DNA of 64,000 nt from Streptococcus sp. F0442 (GCF_000314795.2 NZ_KB373314.1:1252526-1316525); one strand, 5' to 3'. Shown: positions 50,282-61,739, numbered from the stretch's first letter. Notes: generated by a model not told the origin, from the letters alone. Numbers and translations: made by a program.

Positions 50282-50644
50282 ATGAATTACAAATTATTTG
50301 ATGACTTTATTACATTACAAGCAATCTTAAAAGAACTCGGTATTATACAGAGTGGTGGTGCAATCAAAGCCTTTCTTCAAGAAAAAGAAGTCTTTGTTAA
50401 TGGTGAATTAGAACAACGGAGAGGCCGTAAACTTCGTGTCAATGATAAAATTGACATCCCTGAACTGAACATTATTATCACCATTCTCCAACCTTCTCCA
50501 GCAGAAATAGAAGAGCATCTTAAAGAGAAGGAAGAAAAGGAACGTGTGGCTAAACTTGTCAAGCAACTCAATCAACAACAAAAAAAACAACCGACAAAGA
50601 CTAACAAAAAAGAAAAAGCAATTCGCTTTCCTGGTATCTCGTAA
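50282..50644 (+). CDS. yaaA: S4-domain protein YaaA
   Basis: A 120-residue protein with an S4 RNA-binding domain (about 15-75, [21 protein letters not shown]) and a charged C-terminal helix. It overlaps recF by the sequence TAATG, a conserved pairing near the origin in Firmicutes. AGAGGTG precedes the ATG. Confidence 0.9.
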   Translation: MNYKLFDDFITLQAILKELGIIQSGGAIKAFLQEKEVFVNGELEQRRGRKLRVNDKIDIPELNIIITILQPSPAEIEEHLKEKEEKERVAKLVKQLNQQQKKQPTKTNKKEKAIRFPGIS

Positions 50645-51738
50645 TGTGGTTAAAACAGTTATCCATTCAACATTTTCGTAATTACCAAGAACTTGAAGTT
50701 GAATTTCATCCTGGCTTGAATATTTTCTTAGGACAAAATGCTCAAGGAAAAACCAATATTCTCGAATCGATTTATTTTCTGGCCTTAACCAGAAGCCATC
50801 GAACACGAAATGATAAAGATCTCGTCTACTTCGAATCCACAGATTTTAAAGTTTCTGGTCTATTACAAAGAGAAACTGGACCGCTTCCATTAGAAATTTC
50901 CTTAACACCAAAAGGTCGGATGACTAAAGTCAACCATCTAAAACAAGCTAAATTATCAAACTATATTGGTCATATGAATGTCGTCCTTTTTGCACCGGAA
51001 GATTTACAGTTAATCAAAGGGGCTCCAGCAGGACGTCGAAAATTTATTGACATTGAATTGGGACAGATGAAACCTATTTATCTATCCGATTTATCTCAAT
51101 ACAACCATGTTCTGAAACAAAGAAATAGCTATCTAAAAAATTCCGAAAAAATTGATGAAACATTTTTGGACGTATTAGATTCACAACTCGCTAGTTTTGG
51201 AAGTCGCGTCATCCACCATCGACTGGATTTTATACAAAAATTACAAGCTAAATCCAAAGAAAAACACGCTCTACTTTCTAACAACAAGGAAGACCTGACA
51301 ATTCAATATCAGTCATCTGTTTTTTCAGAAGAAGTAGATGATTTAGAAGAGCAATTTTTCCGTATGTTGAAAAAAAATCGCCAAAAGGACCTTTTTAGAA
51401 AAACAACAAGCATTGGACCCCACAGAGATGATTTGGCATTCTTTATTAATGAAATGAATGCAAATTTTGGTAGTCAAGGCCAGCATCGGAGTGTTGTTCT
51501 TTCTCTAAAATTAGCAGAAATCGAATTAATGGAAGAAATCACTAGAGAAAAGCCGATTTTACTACTTGACGATGTTATGAGTGAGCTTGACAATTATCGT
51601 CAACTTCAACTTCTTGAAACTATCTCCAATAGTATTCAGACATTTATTACAACGACAACTCTTGATCATTTAAAAGAGCTACCCGAAGAATTAAAAATCT
51701 TCACCATTCAATCTGGACATATCAAAACAACACCTTGA
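50644..51738 (+). CDS. recF: DNA replication and repair protein RecF
   Basis: A 364-residue SMC-like ATPase. Walker [11 protein letters not shown] is at about residues 30-39, the signature [14 protein letters not shown] near 275 and Walker [14 protein letters not shown] near 305. It loads RecA at gaps. It is separated here from dnaA-dnaN and gyrB, as in streptococci. Confidence 0.97.
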   Translation: MWLKQLSIQHFRNYQELEVEFHPGLNIFLGQNAQGKTNILESIYFLALTRSHRTRNDKDLVYFESTDFKVSGLLQRETGPLPLEISLTPKGRMTKVNHLKQAKLSNYIGHMNVVLFAPEDLQLIKGAPAGRRKFIDIELGQMKPIYLSDLSQYNHVLKQRNSYLKNSEKIDETFLDVLDSQLASFGSRVIHHRLDFIQKLQAKSKEKHALLSNNKEDLTIQYQSSVFSEEVDDLEEQFFRMLKKNRQKDLFRKTTSIGPHRDDLAFFINEMNANFGSQGQHRSVVLSLKLAEIELMEEITREKPILLLDDVMSELDNYRQLQLLETISNSIQTFITTTTLDHLKELPEELKIFTIQSGHIKTTP

Positions 51739-51758
51739 CAATATTGTTAAGGTGTTGT
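51727..51758. terminator. Terminator between recF and guaB
   Basis: ACAACACCTT...AAGGTGTTGT is a 10-bp stem with a further ACAAT/ATTGT inside. It lies between two converging genes. Confidence 0.75.
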
Positions 51759-51783
51759 TAATTATATTTACATTTTTGTAAAC

Positions 51784-53307
<1,524 letters not shown>

Positions 53308-53318
53308 TTATTGTTAAT

Positions 53319-53346
53319 ATCATACCATTCTATCGCAATTTGTCAA
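53319..53346 (-). promoter_or_regulatory. guaB promoter
   Basis: The -35 TTGACA (53346-53341), 16-base spacer and -10 TATGAT (53324-53319). No PurR box or riboswitch is evident. Confidence 0.7.
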
Positions 53347-53408
53347 TCATTTATTGGCAAATTACAAAGGAACCGGCTAGAATATAACTCTATTACATTT
53401 TAGAGTAA

Positions 53409-54437
53409 CTATTTTTTGAAATACGTAATACCCATGGCAGATTTTACTTCATCTAACGTTTGAGCGGCAACACTTCGAGCATGCTCACTTCCTTTTTCAA
53501 GAATAGAGTATACTTCCCCCATATCCTTTGCAAACTCAAGGCGTCTCTCGCGAATCGGTCTTAGTTCACGATCTAAAATTTCTAAAAGATACCGTTTAGT
53601 TTTTACATCACCAAGCCCACCACGTTGATAGTGTTCTTTCATTTCTGCAATTTCATCTGCATCTTCTGGTCGACCAAATACATCCAAGTAATGAAACACC
53701 ATATTACCTTCGATTTTTCCTGGATCTTCTACTTTAATATGATCAGGATCGGTATACATACTCATCACTTTTTTCTTTAAAGTATCTGCATCATCAGCTA
53801 GGTAAATTCCATTATTCAACGATTTAGACATTTTAGCATTTCCATCTAAACCAGGTAAGCGTCCTGCTGCTTCATTTTCGGGATAAATTCCTTCAGGTTC
53901 CACCAAAGTATCTGTATTGTATGCACGGTTAAAGGAACGAACAATCTCCCGGGTTTGTTCAATCATCGGCTTTTGGTCATTTCCTACTGGAACAAAATTT
54001 GCTTTAAATGCTGTAATATCAGCTGCTTGTGAAATAGGGTATACCAAAAATCCTGTTGGAATACTCTCACCAAAACCTTTTTGAGAAATCTCAGTTTTTA
54101 CAGTTGGGTTTCTTTCAAGTCGTGCCAAAGATACCAGATTCATATAATACATGGTTAATTCTGCTAATTCAGGAATCTGACTTTGAATGAAAATCGTAAC
54201 CTTTTCAGGATCCAATCCTGCAGCAAGATAATCTAAAGCAACATTTCCAATAGATTCTACAATCGTTTTTGGATCTTTTGCATGGTCTGTCAAAGCTTGC
54301 TGGTCTGCTAGGAAAACAAACATATTATACTCGTCTTTATTTTGTAGCAAGACGCGATTTTTTAAAGAACCTACATAGTGGCCAATATGAAGTTTTCCTG
54401 TTGGTCTATCTCCTGTCAAAATGATGGGTTTTGTCAT
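53409..54437 (-). CDS. trpS: Tryptophanyl-tRNA synthetase
   Basis: A 342-residue class I synthetase. HIGH-type motif [12 protein letters not shown] and KMSKS motif [11 protein letters not shown] are present. The ATG at 54437 has AAGGAG 6 bases upstream; an earlier in-frame start at 54467 includes that site. I see no T-box in the 205-base upstream gap. Confidence 0.97.
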   Translation of the reverse strand: MTKPIILTGDRPTGKLHIGHYVGSLKNRVLLQNKDEYNMFVFLADQQALTDHAKDPKTIVESIGNVALDYLAAGLDPEKVTIFIQSQIPELAELTMYYMNLVSLARLERNPTVKTEISQKGFGESIPTGFLVYPISQAADITAFKANFVPVGNDQKPMIEQTREIVRSFNRAYNTDTLVEPEGIYPENEAAGRLPGLDGNAKMSKSLNNGIYLADDADTLKKKVMSMYTDPDHIKVEDPGKIEGNMVFHYLDVFGRPEDADEIAEMKEHYQRGGLGDVKTKRYLLEILDRELRPIRERRLEFAKDMGEVYSILEKGSEHARSVAAQTLDEVKSAMGITYFKK

Positions 54438-54584
54438 ACTCTTCTCCTTAATCGTTATCCCTATCATTATAGCACTTTCTAGTTGAAAATGTTAGTCTTC
54501 CCTCTATGTTTGTGACGAAATAACACTTTACTATCTTGTCAACTAAATTTACAAAATTGTAAAAATAAATTGACACTAAAAAAG

Positions 54585-54613
54585 TTGAATTTTCCCCTAT
54601 TTTCTAGTAAAAT
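54585..54613 (+). promoter_or_regulatory. Promoter of the ABC-F gene
   Basis: The -35 TTGAAT (54585-54590), 17-base spacer and -10 TAAAAT (54608-54613). Confidence 0.65.
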
Positions 54614-54642
54614 GAAGACATTATAGAAAGAGGAGAATATCA

Positions 54643-56265
54643 TTGCTTACAGTATCAGACGTCTCACTACGTTTTAGTGATCGAAAATTGTTTGACGATG
54701 TCAATATCAACTTTACAGAAGGAAATACATACGGTCTTATCGGTGCCAACGGTGCTGGAAAATCAACCTTTTTAAAAATTTTAGCTGGAGATATTGAACC
54801 AACAACTGGTCATATTTCTCTCGGTCCTGATGAACGTTTGTCCGTTTTGCGTCAAAATCACTTTGACTATGAAGACGAACGGGTCATCGATGTTGTCATT
54901 ATGGGAAATGAAAAGCTCTACAACATTATGAAAGAGAAAGATGCTATCTACATGAAAGAAGATTTTTCTGATGAAGACGGCGTCCGTGCAGCTGAACTTG
55001 AAGGTGAATTCGCAGAACTTGGTGGATGGGAAGCAGAAAGTGAAGCATCTCAATTGCTTCAAAATCTAAATATTTCAGAAGACCTTCATTATCAAACGAT
55101 GAGCGAGTTAGCTAACGGGGATAAAGTGAAAGTTCTCCTAGCTAAAGCCCTCTTTGGTAAACCAGATGTCCTTCTTTTAGACGAACCAACCAACGGTCTC
55201 GATATTCAATCCATTACCTGGTTAGAAGATTTTCTGATTGATTTTGAAAATACGGTTATCGTTGTATCCCATGACCGCCACTTTTTGAATAAAGTCTGCA
55301 CCCATATGGCAGATCTTGACTTTGGAAAAATTAAACTTTACGTCGGAAACTATGATTTCTGGAAAGAATCTTCTGAACTTGCAGCAAAATTACAAGCAGA
55401 TAGAAACGCAAAAGCTGAAGAAAAAATTAAACAATTGCAAGAGTTTGTCGCACGATTCTCGGCCAACGCTTCAAAATCAAAACAAGCAACATCGCGTAAA
55501 AAAATGCTTGACAAGATCGAACTAGAAGAGATTGTACCATCTAGTCGAAAATACCCATTTATTAACTTTAAAGCGGAACGAGAAATCGGGAATGATCTCT
55601 TGACAGTTGAAAATCTCTCTGTCAAGATCGATGGAGAAACCATTCTTGACAATATCAGCTTTATCTTACGTCCTGGTGATAAGACTGCTCTAATCGGACA
55701 AAACGATATTCAAACAACTGCATTAATCCGTGCATTGATGGATGATATTGAATACGAGGGAACTGTCAAGTGGGGAGTCACTACTAGTCGATCTTATCTA
55801 CCGAAAGATAATAGTCGAGAATTTGCGGGTGGAGAAAGTATTCTCGATTGGCTTCGTCAATTTGCAAGTAAAGAAGAAGATGACAACACCTTCCTTCGTG
55901 GTTTCCTAGGACGTATGCTCTTTTCTGGTGACGAAGTTAACAAGTCTGTCAACGTCTTGTCAGGAGGAGAAAAGGTCCGTGTCATGTTGTCAAAACTGAT
56001 GCTCCTTAAATCAAACGTTCTTGTTTTAGATGATCCGACCAATCACTTAGATTTGGAGTCTATCTCAAGTTTGAATGATGGATTAAAGAATTTTAAAGAA
56101 TCCATTATCTTTGCCAGCCACGACCATGAATTCATTCAGACACTTGCCAATCACATTATCGTTCTCTCAAAAAATGGTGTGATTGACCGCATTGATGAAA
56201 CCTATGATGAGTTTCTTGAAAATGAAGAAGTTCAAGCAAAAGTGAAAGAACTTTGGAGTCAATAA
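54643..56265 (+). CDS. ABC-F family ATPase
   Basis: A 540-residue soluble protein with two ABC cassettes joined by a charged linker (about 245-300). The first Walker A is GANGAGKSTF and Walker B VLLLDEPTNGLD. In the second the P-loop reads GQNDIQTT instead of GXXGXGKS/T, a marked departure at the nucleotide site, while signature LSGGEKVRVM and Walker B VLVLDDPTNHLD are kept. The same variant is seen in the YbiT/YkpA-like group. It starts with TTG and AGGAG is 7 bases upstream. Likely acts on ribosomes; not an exporter. Confidence 0.9.
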   Translation: MLTVSDVSLRFSDRKLFDDVNINFTEGNTYGLIGANGAGKSTFLKILAGDIEPTTGHISLGPDERLSVLRQNHFDYEDERVIDVVIMGNEKLYNIMKEKDAIYMKEDFSDEDGVRAAELEGEFAELGGWEAESEASQLLQNLNISEDLHYQTMSELANGDKVKVLLAKALFGKPDVLLLDEPTNGLDIQSITWLEDFLIDFENTVIVVSHDRHFLNKVCTHMADLDFGKIKLYVGNYDFWKESSELAAKLQADRNAKAEEKIKQLQEFVARFSANASKSKQATSRKKMLDKIELEEIVPSSRKYPFINFKAEREIGNDLLTVENLSVKIDGETILDNISFILRPGDKTALIGQNDIQTTALIRALMDDIEYEGTVKWGVTTSRSYLPKDNSREFAGGESILDWLRQFASKEEDDNTFLRGFLGRMLFSGDEVNKSVNVLSGGEKVRVMLSKLMLLKSNVLVLDDPTNHLDLESISSLNDGLKNFKESIIFASHDHEFIQTLANHIIVLSKNGVIDRIDETYDEFLENEEVQAKVKELWSQ

Positions 56266-56272
56266 TAAAAAT

Positions 56273-56306
56273 AAAGAGTCCTGAAATAATAATTTCAGGC
56301 TCTTTC
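56273..56306 (+). terminator. Hairpin between ABC-F and yfhO genes
   Basis: AAGAGTCCTGAAAT pairs with ATTTCAGGCTCTT (one mismatch), followed by a weak T tract; it may be a partial terminator. Confidence 0.6.
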
Positions 56307-56317
56307 AGTAGAAATAT

Positions 56318-58909
56318 ATGAATAAAACAAAGCTAAAAACATCCCTTTTTATAGTATCTTCTTTCCTGATTCCAGCTATCATGATGTTCTTTATTTACCT
56401 TTCACAAGGAATCTACTGGAACAGTGATACATCCCCATTATTAGGAGATGGGTATCATCAATATGTCATTTTCGATACCACACTTCGAAATATTTTACAT
56501 GGAACAGATAGCCTATTTTACAGTTTTCAAAGTGGATTAGGCATTAATTTCTATGCACTCAGTAGCTATTATCTAGGAAGTTTCTTTTCTCCTCTTGTCT
56601 ACTTCTTTGATGCGCAATCCATGCCAGATGCTGTTTATCTCGTTACACTTCTGAAATTTGGAGCAATTGGGTTAAGCACCTATGTTAGTCTACATGGAAT
56701 GTTTTCTAAAGTCCCTAGATTCCTGGTTCTTAGCCTTTCAACATCATTTGCTCTGATGAGCTTTGCCATCAGTCAGCTTGAAATAAAAACCTGGTTAGAT
56801 GTTTTTATCCTAGCACCATTGATTCTTTATGGATTCAAAAAACTAATTTATAACGAAGGAGAAATTCTCTACTTTGTTAGTTTGACTATTTTGTTTATCC
56901 AAAATTATTATTTTGGATTCATGATGTCTATTTTTCTTATTTTATGGTACTTGACACAATTGTCATGGCATGTCAAAAAAATTGGGAAACGCTTCCTTCG
57001 CTTTGTGATTGTATCTCTTTTATCGGTTATAACAAGTCTAGTAATGTTATATCCTACCTTCTTAGATTTACGCACTCATGGAGAAAATTTTTCAAAGGTT
57101 GACACTATCTTTACAGAAAAAAGCTGGTATCTCGACGTCTTTGCTAAAAATTTTATTGGTAGCTTTGACACTACCAAATATGGATCAATCCCAATGATCT
57201 ATGTAGGCCTATTCCCGCTTTTACTAGCGATCACCTTTTTCTTTATAAAGTCGATCAAGTTTCACGTGAAACTTTCTTACTTTATACTCTTGACCTTCCT
57301 TATTTTGAGTTTTCGTTTTCAATTATTAGATCTTCTTTGGCAAGGTATGCACGCGCCAAATATGTTTCTTCATCGATACTCCTGGATTTTTTCTTTAACG
57401 ATTATTCTGATGGCTGGAGAAGTTCTAAATCGAATCGAGGAGATCACCTGGATTCGGTTTACTCTCGCTAATTTTGTCCTCTTCCTGGGATTTGGAGCAA
57501 CTGTCCTTTACAGCAATCACTATAAGTTTTTGGATGCTGTCAATTTTATTGTTACTTTTGAATTTTTAGTCGCCTTCTATTTAGTCTGTTTGGGATTCAT
57601 TCTTAAAAAAATACCACCAAGGCTTTTCTATCTTTCGATTCTTTTTTTCTCCATCTTTGAATTATCTGTAAATAGCTATTATCAAATGGAAGGAATTGCA
57701 AACGAATGGGTATTTGCTTCTCGGTCATCCTACGAACGCGACTTAAAATCTATTCAAACCTTGGTAAGTGGAAACACAGACTCAAACTATCGGACTGAGA
57801 TTCTACATCCCCAAACTGGTAATGATAGTATGAAGTATGGTTATAATGGTATCTCTCAATTTTCATCTGTACGAAATACGGACGCTAGCTCAACATTAGA
57901 TAAACTTGGATTTAAATCTGAAGGAACCAACCTCAACCTTCGATACCAAAACAATTCCATTTTAATGGATAGTCTATTTGGTGTTCGCTATAATTTAAGC
58001 CAACAAGCTGTTCAAAAATTTGGATTTAAAGAGATCGCAACCAAAAATGGAATCTCACTTTCAGAAAATGAACATGCCTTGCCAATCGCATTCTTGACAG
58101 CTAAGCCTTATCAACATACTTCCTTTACAAATTTAACGCTTGATAACCAAGCACGATTCATTCACCAAATCACAGATGAAAAATATAAATTTTATAAGAA
58201 ATTAAATATTCTCTCACATACTTCACAAAACACTACATCTTCGTTACAAACTGCAAAAATTGAAGAAGATAGCCATCTATCCTACGCAAGTATTCAATAT
58301 GAAGTAACGGTTCCTGCCCATAGTCAACTATATGTCAATGTTCCCAATTTACAATTTTCAAATGAGGATCGGAAAGATATTGAAATCAGCTACAATGGAC
58401 AGACACAACGCTATACGATTGATAACGCCTTTCCATTCTTTTCGATTGGCCATTTTGACACAGAGGAAACGATTACTATTCGTATGAGTTTCCCAGAAAA
58501 TTCGACGGTCTCCTTTGATATACCAGAATTTTTTGCTCTAAATCTCGACCAATATACACAAGCTATCACCGCCATTCGTCAGCAAGAAGTTGCTATTCAC
58601 AAAAAGAAGAATAAAGTGGTAGCAGCCTATAACGCAAATAGAGATACTACCCTTATTTTTACACTGCCATACGATAAAGGCTGGTCAGCTAAACAAAATG
58701 GAAAACCTGTCCAAATTCATCGTATCCAGAAAGGATTGATGGGAGTTCGTGTTCCGAAAGGATCAGGAACAGTTACTTTAACATTTGTTCCTCAAGGCTT
58801 CATAGAGGGACTCATTGCCTTTTTCCTTGGAATCATTCTCTTTTTCCTCTACGAATGGAGACAAATAAAAAAACGAAAAAAGCTGAGAAGTATCAACATG
58901 ATTCAGTGA
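56318..58909 (+). CDS. yfhO: YfhO-family membrane protein
   Basis: An 863-residue protein. About 12 hydrophobic spans occupy residues 10-440, followed by a large extracellular domain and one C-terminal span near 830-850. The GT-C-like layout (LGDGYHQYVIFDTTLRNILHG near the N-terminus) matches YfhO proteins, which in Firmicutes are tied to glycosylation of lipoteichoic acid. Which sugar is transferred here is unknown. The gene contains a perfect parS-like palindrome at 57257-57274. No strong Shine-Dalgarno is seen. Confidence 0.88.
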   Translation: MNKTKLKTSLFIVSSFLIPAIMMFFIYLSQGIYWNSDTSPLLGDGYHQYVIFDTTLRNILHGTDSLFYSFQSGLGINFYALSSYYLGSFFSPLVYFFDAQSMPDAVYLVTLLKFGAIGLSTYVSLHGMFSKVPRFLVLSLSTSFALMSFAISQLEIKTWLDVFILAPLILYGFKKLIYNEGEILYFVSLTILFIQNYYFGFMMSIFLILWYLTQLSWHVKKIGKRFLRFVIVSLLSVITSLVMLYPTFLDLRTHGENFSKVDTIFTEKSWYLDVFAKNFIGSFDTTKYGSIPMIYVGLFPLLLAITFFFIKSIKFHVKLSYFILLTFLILSFRFQLLDLLWQGMHAPNMFLHRYSWIFSLTIILMAGEVLNRIEEITWIRFTLANFVLFLGFGATVLYSNHYKFLDAVNFIVTFEFLVAFYLVCLGFILKKIPPRLFYLSILFFSIFELSVNSYYQMEGIANEWVFASRSSYERDLKSIQTLVSGNTDSNYRTEILHPQTGNDSMKYGYNGISQFSSVRNTDASSTLDKLGFKSEGTNLNLRYQNNSILMDSLFGVRYNLSQQAVQKFGFKEIATKNGISLSENEHALPIAFLTAKPYQHTSFTNLTLDNQARFIHQITDEKYKFYKKLNILSHTSQNTTSSLQTAKIEEDSHLSYASIQYEVTVPAHSQLYVNVPNLQFSNEDRKDIEISYNGQTQRYTIDNAFPFFSIGHFDTEETITIRMSFPENSTVSFDIPEFFALNLDQYTQAITAIRQQEVAIHKKKNKVVAAYNANRDTTLIFTLPYDKGWSAKQNGKPVQIHRIQKGLMGVRVPKGSGTVTLTFVPQGFIEGLIAFFLGIILFFLYEWRQIKKRKKLRSINMIQ
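57257..57274. other. parS-like site within yfhO
   Basis: AAGTTTCACGTGAAACTT is an 18-base perfect palindrome containing the parS core GTTTCACGTGAAAC. It lies about 6.4 kb from parB. Confidence 0.82.
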
Positions 58910-58916
58910 TAAACAC

Positions 58917-58947
58917 AAAGCTAGGATAGCAATTATCCTAGCTTTTT
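58917..58947 (+). terminator. yfhO terminator
   Basis: An 11-bp perfect stem AAAGCTAGGAT/ATCCTAGCTTT is followed by TTC after a short T run. Confidence 0.88.
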
Positions 58948-58951
58948 CAAA

Positions 58952-58975
58952 ATAAAAAACACCCAAACGGGTGTT
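58952..58975 (-). terminator. Terminator after the tRNA-Glu/tRNA-Asn unit
   Basis: AACACCC/GGGTGTT (7 bp, 4-base loop) is followed by TTTTTTA on the minus strand. Confidence 0.88.
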
Positions 58976-58982
58976 ATACTAG

Positions 58983-59056
58983 CTCCGCCAGTAGGACTCG
59001 AACCTACGACATCATGATTAACAGTCATGCGCTACTACCAACTGAGCTATGGCGGA
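58983..59056 (-). tRNA. tRNA-Asn (GTT)
   Basis: Cloverleaf of 74 bases: acceptor TCCGCCA/TGGCGGA, anticodon GTT in the loop CTGTTAA, T-loop GTTCGAGTC. CCA is not encoded. It follows tRNA-Glu. Confidence 0.96.
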
Positions 59057-59064
59057 ATGAGATA

Positions 59065-59136
59065 TAGTCCGTACGGGATTCGAACCCGTGTTACCGCCGT
59101 GAAAAGGCGGTGTCTTAACCCCTTGACCAACGGACC
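59065..59136 (-). tRNA. tRNA-Glu (TTC)
   Basis: Cloverleaf of 72 bases: acceptor GGTCCGT/ACGGACT, anticodon arm CCGCC-TTTTCAC-GGCGG with anticodon TTC, T-loop GTTCGAATC. It is downstream of comE. This is a substrate of MnmA. Confidence 0.96.
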
Positions 59137-59186
59137 ATATATTCATTAACAGAACATATCCCATTATATCAGAATTTAACTAATTG

Positions 59187-59945
59187 TCAAGCACTAAATT
59201 CTAAATTTTGTTCTTCAATTAATTTTTTGACACGTTTGATATTACTTCTTGAAATCGGACAAGAATAACCTTCTTTCAATAGCAGGTGTTTCTTTTTCTT
59301 ATCCATACCAATGATCATACTTCTATTCACAATATAAGATTGATGGGGGCTGAAATATCTATCTTCCACATCTTTCTCCAAAACATCTGATAAACTTCCG
59401 GCAATTTCTTTTTGAAAATTTTTCCCAACCAAGTTTAATTTATAAGCTGAACCAACAGTCTCAATATAAAGAATATCCTTAAATGGAATTTTAATTTTTT
59501 TATCTTTAAAGTCATATTCAAAATAATCTGTTAAATCATCATTCCCAATTTGAATGCTTGTCAGGTACTCAATACATTCCTTTAATTTTGATCGAAATAA
59601 ATCTTCATTCAAATTTTTATCAATAAAATCCAAAGCAGATACTTTATAACGATAGGTAATAGAAGCAAATTCTGATTTTGTAGTTATGAAAACAATAATT
59701 GCATAAGGATTTGCTTCTCGTATTTTTTGAGCAATTTCTAACCCACAATACTCATTGTCTTGGATATGAATATCTAAAAAATATAATTGGTGGATATCCG
59801 AATGATGGATATAATTTTCAAATTCCGTAATTTTACCAGTAGAAATCACTTCAAGTTTTATTTCCAATTCCTTAGCAATTTCTTCGATATGTTTCTCTAC
59901 CCGTATCTGTTGAGATAGTTCATCTTCTAATAAAAAAATCTTCAT
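59187..59945 (-). CDS. comE: Competence response regulator ComE
   Basis: A 252-residue regulator. The receiver domain has the phospho-acceptor Asp58 in LYFLDIHI and conserved acidic residues EDE near the start; the LytTR DNA-binding domain begins near residue 150. It is downstream of comD with a 4-base overlap. The chromosomal place, before tRNA-Glu and tRNA-Asn, is the same as in mitis-group streptococci. Confidence 0.93.
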   Translation of the reverse strand: MKIFLLEDELSQQIRVEKHIEEIAKELEIKLEVISTGKITEFENYIHHSDIHQLYFLDIHIQDNEYCGLEIAQKIREANPYAIIVFITTKSEFASITYRYKVSALDFIDKNLNEDLFRSKLKECIEYLTSIQIGNDDLTDYFEYDFKDKKIKIPFKDILYIETVGSAYKLNLVGKNFQKEIAGSLSDVLEKDVEDRYFSPHQSYIVNRSMIIGMDKKKKHLLLKEGYSCPISRSNIKRVKKLIEEQNLEFSA

Positions 59946-61282
59946 TCTTGTTCATATCCTCCAATCTTCAAAACTTGTAAAAAACGATTTTCCTGCAATT
60001 CTGTCTCTAAAAACATTGTTCCATAATTTGCTAAGATTTTTCTCACATTATTTAATCCTAGGCCTCTATTTTCTCCTTTTGTCGAATAGCCTTCTTCATA
60101 TATTTTTCTAACATCAAAAGTGATTTGATTAGTTGTATTATGAATCACTAAGTAAACAATCTTTGAAATAGAGAAAATAGCAATATGAACTTTCTTTTCT
60201 TCTGCTTCTTTTGAAGCTTCCAAAGCGTTTGTTACCAGAATTCCAACAATTCTCACGATATCTAATAAATCGACTGGTAGCTGCTCAATTGGCTCACTCG
60301 TTTCAAAAGTCATTTCAACCCCAGCATCTCTTGCGTCCAACCAACCTCGAATCAAAATACTTCGTAAAGCAGAATCTCTGATATTGACCAAGTTGAATCC
60401 TGATAATTCTTCTGTGTTTATCTTTTTATAACCTTTTTCCAATACTTCTCTATGAATTCTCTGTATTTCTGGAATATTTTCTTCCTCAATGGCTAAGGAC
60501 ATAGAAATAACTAAATTTCCCAAATCATGACGAAATCCCCTGACAATAGAATAGAGACTTTGAATTTCAGCCATATAGCGACTCATTTGTTGCTCAGAAA
60601 ATTCTTTATACTCCAGTTCTAAATTTTTACGGTACTGATCCCGCTCGATTTTCATATGGAATAAGCTGACTACAAAAGAGAAAAAACAAATCGTTGCCAA
60701 CATACTCCCAAAATTTTTAAATTGCGCTTGTTCACTAATCCATAAAGCAAAATTGATCACTACAAATATGGCAAAATAAACATAAATTAATCTCTTTAAA
60801 TACTTTTCAAATTCCTCTTCATAAAAAGGAGTAAAATCAAATTCAAATAAGTCAATTAAATTCAAAATGATTACTAAAGAAACTAAACGAATAAACATAT
60901 TGTAGACTATCGAGTACGCTGCTACAAAAGCATCTCCCAAAACTGAAGAGACAATAATCGTCAAAAAGGTTGCTGTTCCTTCAACCGCTAAATAAGTAAA
61001 AAAAGAATAAAAAATAGAACACAAGCGATTCGTTCGATTAGCATAATGATAATAAGGATACAAATAAGCTGGCCACAAGAGCATATTTAAATCGGAGAGT
61101 TGAATATTTGAAAATAGAGTCACATCTAAAAATACTAGAAGACTTTCAAAAAGAAGAACAAAGGTACCTAAAAGAAAGATAAATGAAAATTGATGTTCCT
61201 GATAGATTTTTTCGTCCACTAATGCAAACGTCAGAACAATGATCCCTCCTAAAAGAAAAGACAAAACTAATGACTGAATCAC
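59942..61282 (-). CDS. comD: Competence histidine kinase ComD
   Basis: A 446-residue sensor of the HPK10 type. Six or more membrane spans cover residues 1-205. The phospho-acceptor His252 is in GFRHDLGNLV, the N box TNALEASKEA has Asn352 and the ATP lid GLGLNNVR is near 407-414. The start is GTG (61282) with GGGAGAG upstream. In relatives it responds to the peptide CSP encoded by comC just upstream, which I cannot find here. Confidence 0.92.
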   Translation of the reverse strand: MIQSLVLSFLLGGIIVLTFALVDEKIYQEHQFSFIFLLGTFVLLFESLLVFLDVTLFSNIQLSDLNMLLWPAYLYPYYHYANRTNRLCSIFYSFFTYLAVEGTATFLTIIVSSVLGDAFVAAYSIVYNMFIRLVSLVIILNLIDLFEFDFTPFYEEEFEKYLKRLIYVYFAIFVVINFALWISEQAQFKNFGSMLATICFFSFVVSLFHMKIERDQYRKNLELEYKEFSEQQMSRYMAEIQSLYSIVRGFRHDLGNLVISMSLAIEEENIPEIQRIHREVLEKGYKKINTEELSGFNLVNIRDSALRSILIRGWLDARDAGVEMTFETSEPIEQLPVDLLDIVRIVGILVTNALEASKEAEEKKVHIAIFSISKIVYLVIHNTTNQITFDVRKIYEEGYSTKGENRGLGLNNVRKILANYGTMFLETELQENRFLQVLKIGGYEQE

Positions 61283-61309
61283 TCAAACTCTCCCACTCTC
61301 TATTTTCTA

Positions 61310-61343
61310 TTTTATTATACTTTAGTATTAAAGTATAATAAAA
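61310..61343. promoter_or_regulatory. Perfect inverted repeat upstream of comD
   Basis: A 15-bp stem (TTTTATTATACTTTA at 61310-61324 and its complement at 61329-61343) around a 4-base loop lies 28 bases before the comD start. It contains a minus-strand TATAAT (61319-61314), so it may be a regulator site or mRNA hairpin. Confidence 0.55.
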
Positions 61344-61364
61344 TAAAATTTTATATACAAAAAA

Positions 61365-61511
61365 TTATAATATAAAATAGCCTAAAATTAAAGGGAATAG
61401 ATAAAATTGTAATCTTTTTAATGTTTTTGTTACAGGATTGAAAACTATTTTACATAATTCATATAATCTATATTTTGCACTATATCGAGATGATTGATTA
61501 TTTTTTAGCAT
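61365..61511 (-). other. Short open frame in the comC position, not comC-like
   Basis: A 48-codon frame lies between tRNA-Arg and comD, where comC is expected. The product begins MLKNNQSSRY and ends in a hydrophobic stretch LFPLILGYFIL. It lacks a double-glycine leader, a good ribosome site and a CSP-like C-terminus. The surrounding 340 bases are very AT-rich with no other candidate. It may be chance or a remnant. Confidence 0.2.
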
Positions 61512-61592
61512 GATTCCAATAAATTTATTTCATTGATAGCAAAGAAGTACAAAAAATTAGTATTAATGAAAAAATATACATTTTATACAAAA

Positions 61593-61619
61593 AAAGATGT
61601 AGTCAAAAACTACATCTTT
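61593..61619 (-). terminator. tRNA-Arg terminator
   Basis: A perfect 10-bp stem AAAGATGTAG/CTACATCTTT with a 7-base loop is followed by TTTTTG on the minus strand. Confidence 0.88.
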
Positions 61620-61623
61620 CATC

Positions 61624-61697
61624 TGATCCCAGCAGGATTCGAACCTGCGACCGTTCGCTTAGAAGGCGAATGCTCTATCCAGCTGAGCTATGGGACC
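61624..61697 (-). tRNA. tRNA-Arg (TCT)
   Basis: Cloverleaf of 74 bases: acceptor GGTCCCA/TGGGATC, anticodon TCT in the loop CTTCTAA, T-loop GTTCGAATC. It marks the upstream edge of the com locus in streptococci. Confidence 0.95.
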
Positions 61698-61739
61698 AAG
61701 CATACTTCATTTTAGCAGAAAAAGAAGGGAGCGTCAAGG

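Noticed and set aside
61533..61715. Plus-strand open frame ending in a PAGFEPATVRLEGECSIQLSYG-type sequence
   Set aside because: This is the well-known false protein read antisense through a tRNA gene (here tRNA-Arg).
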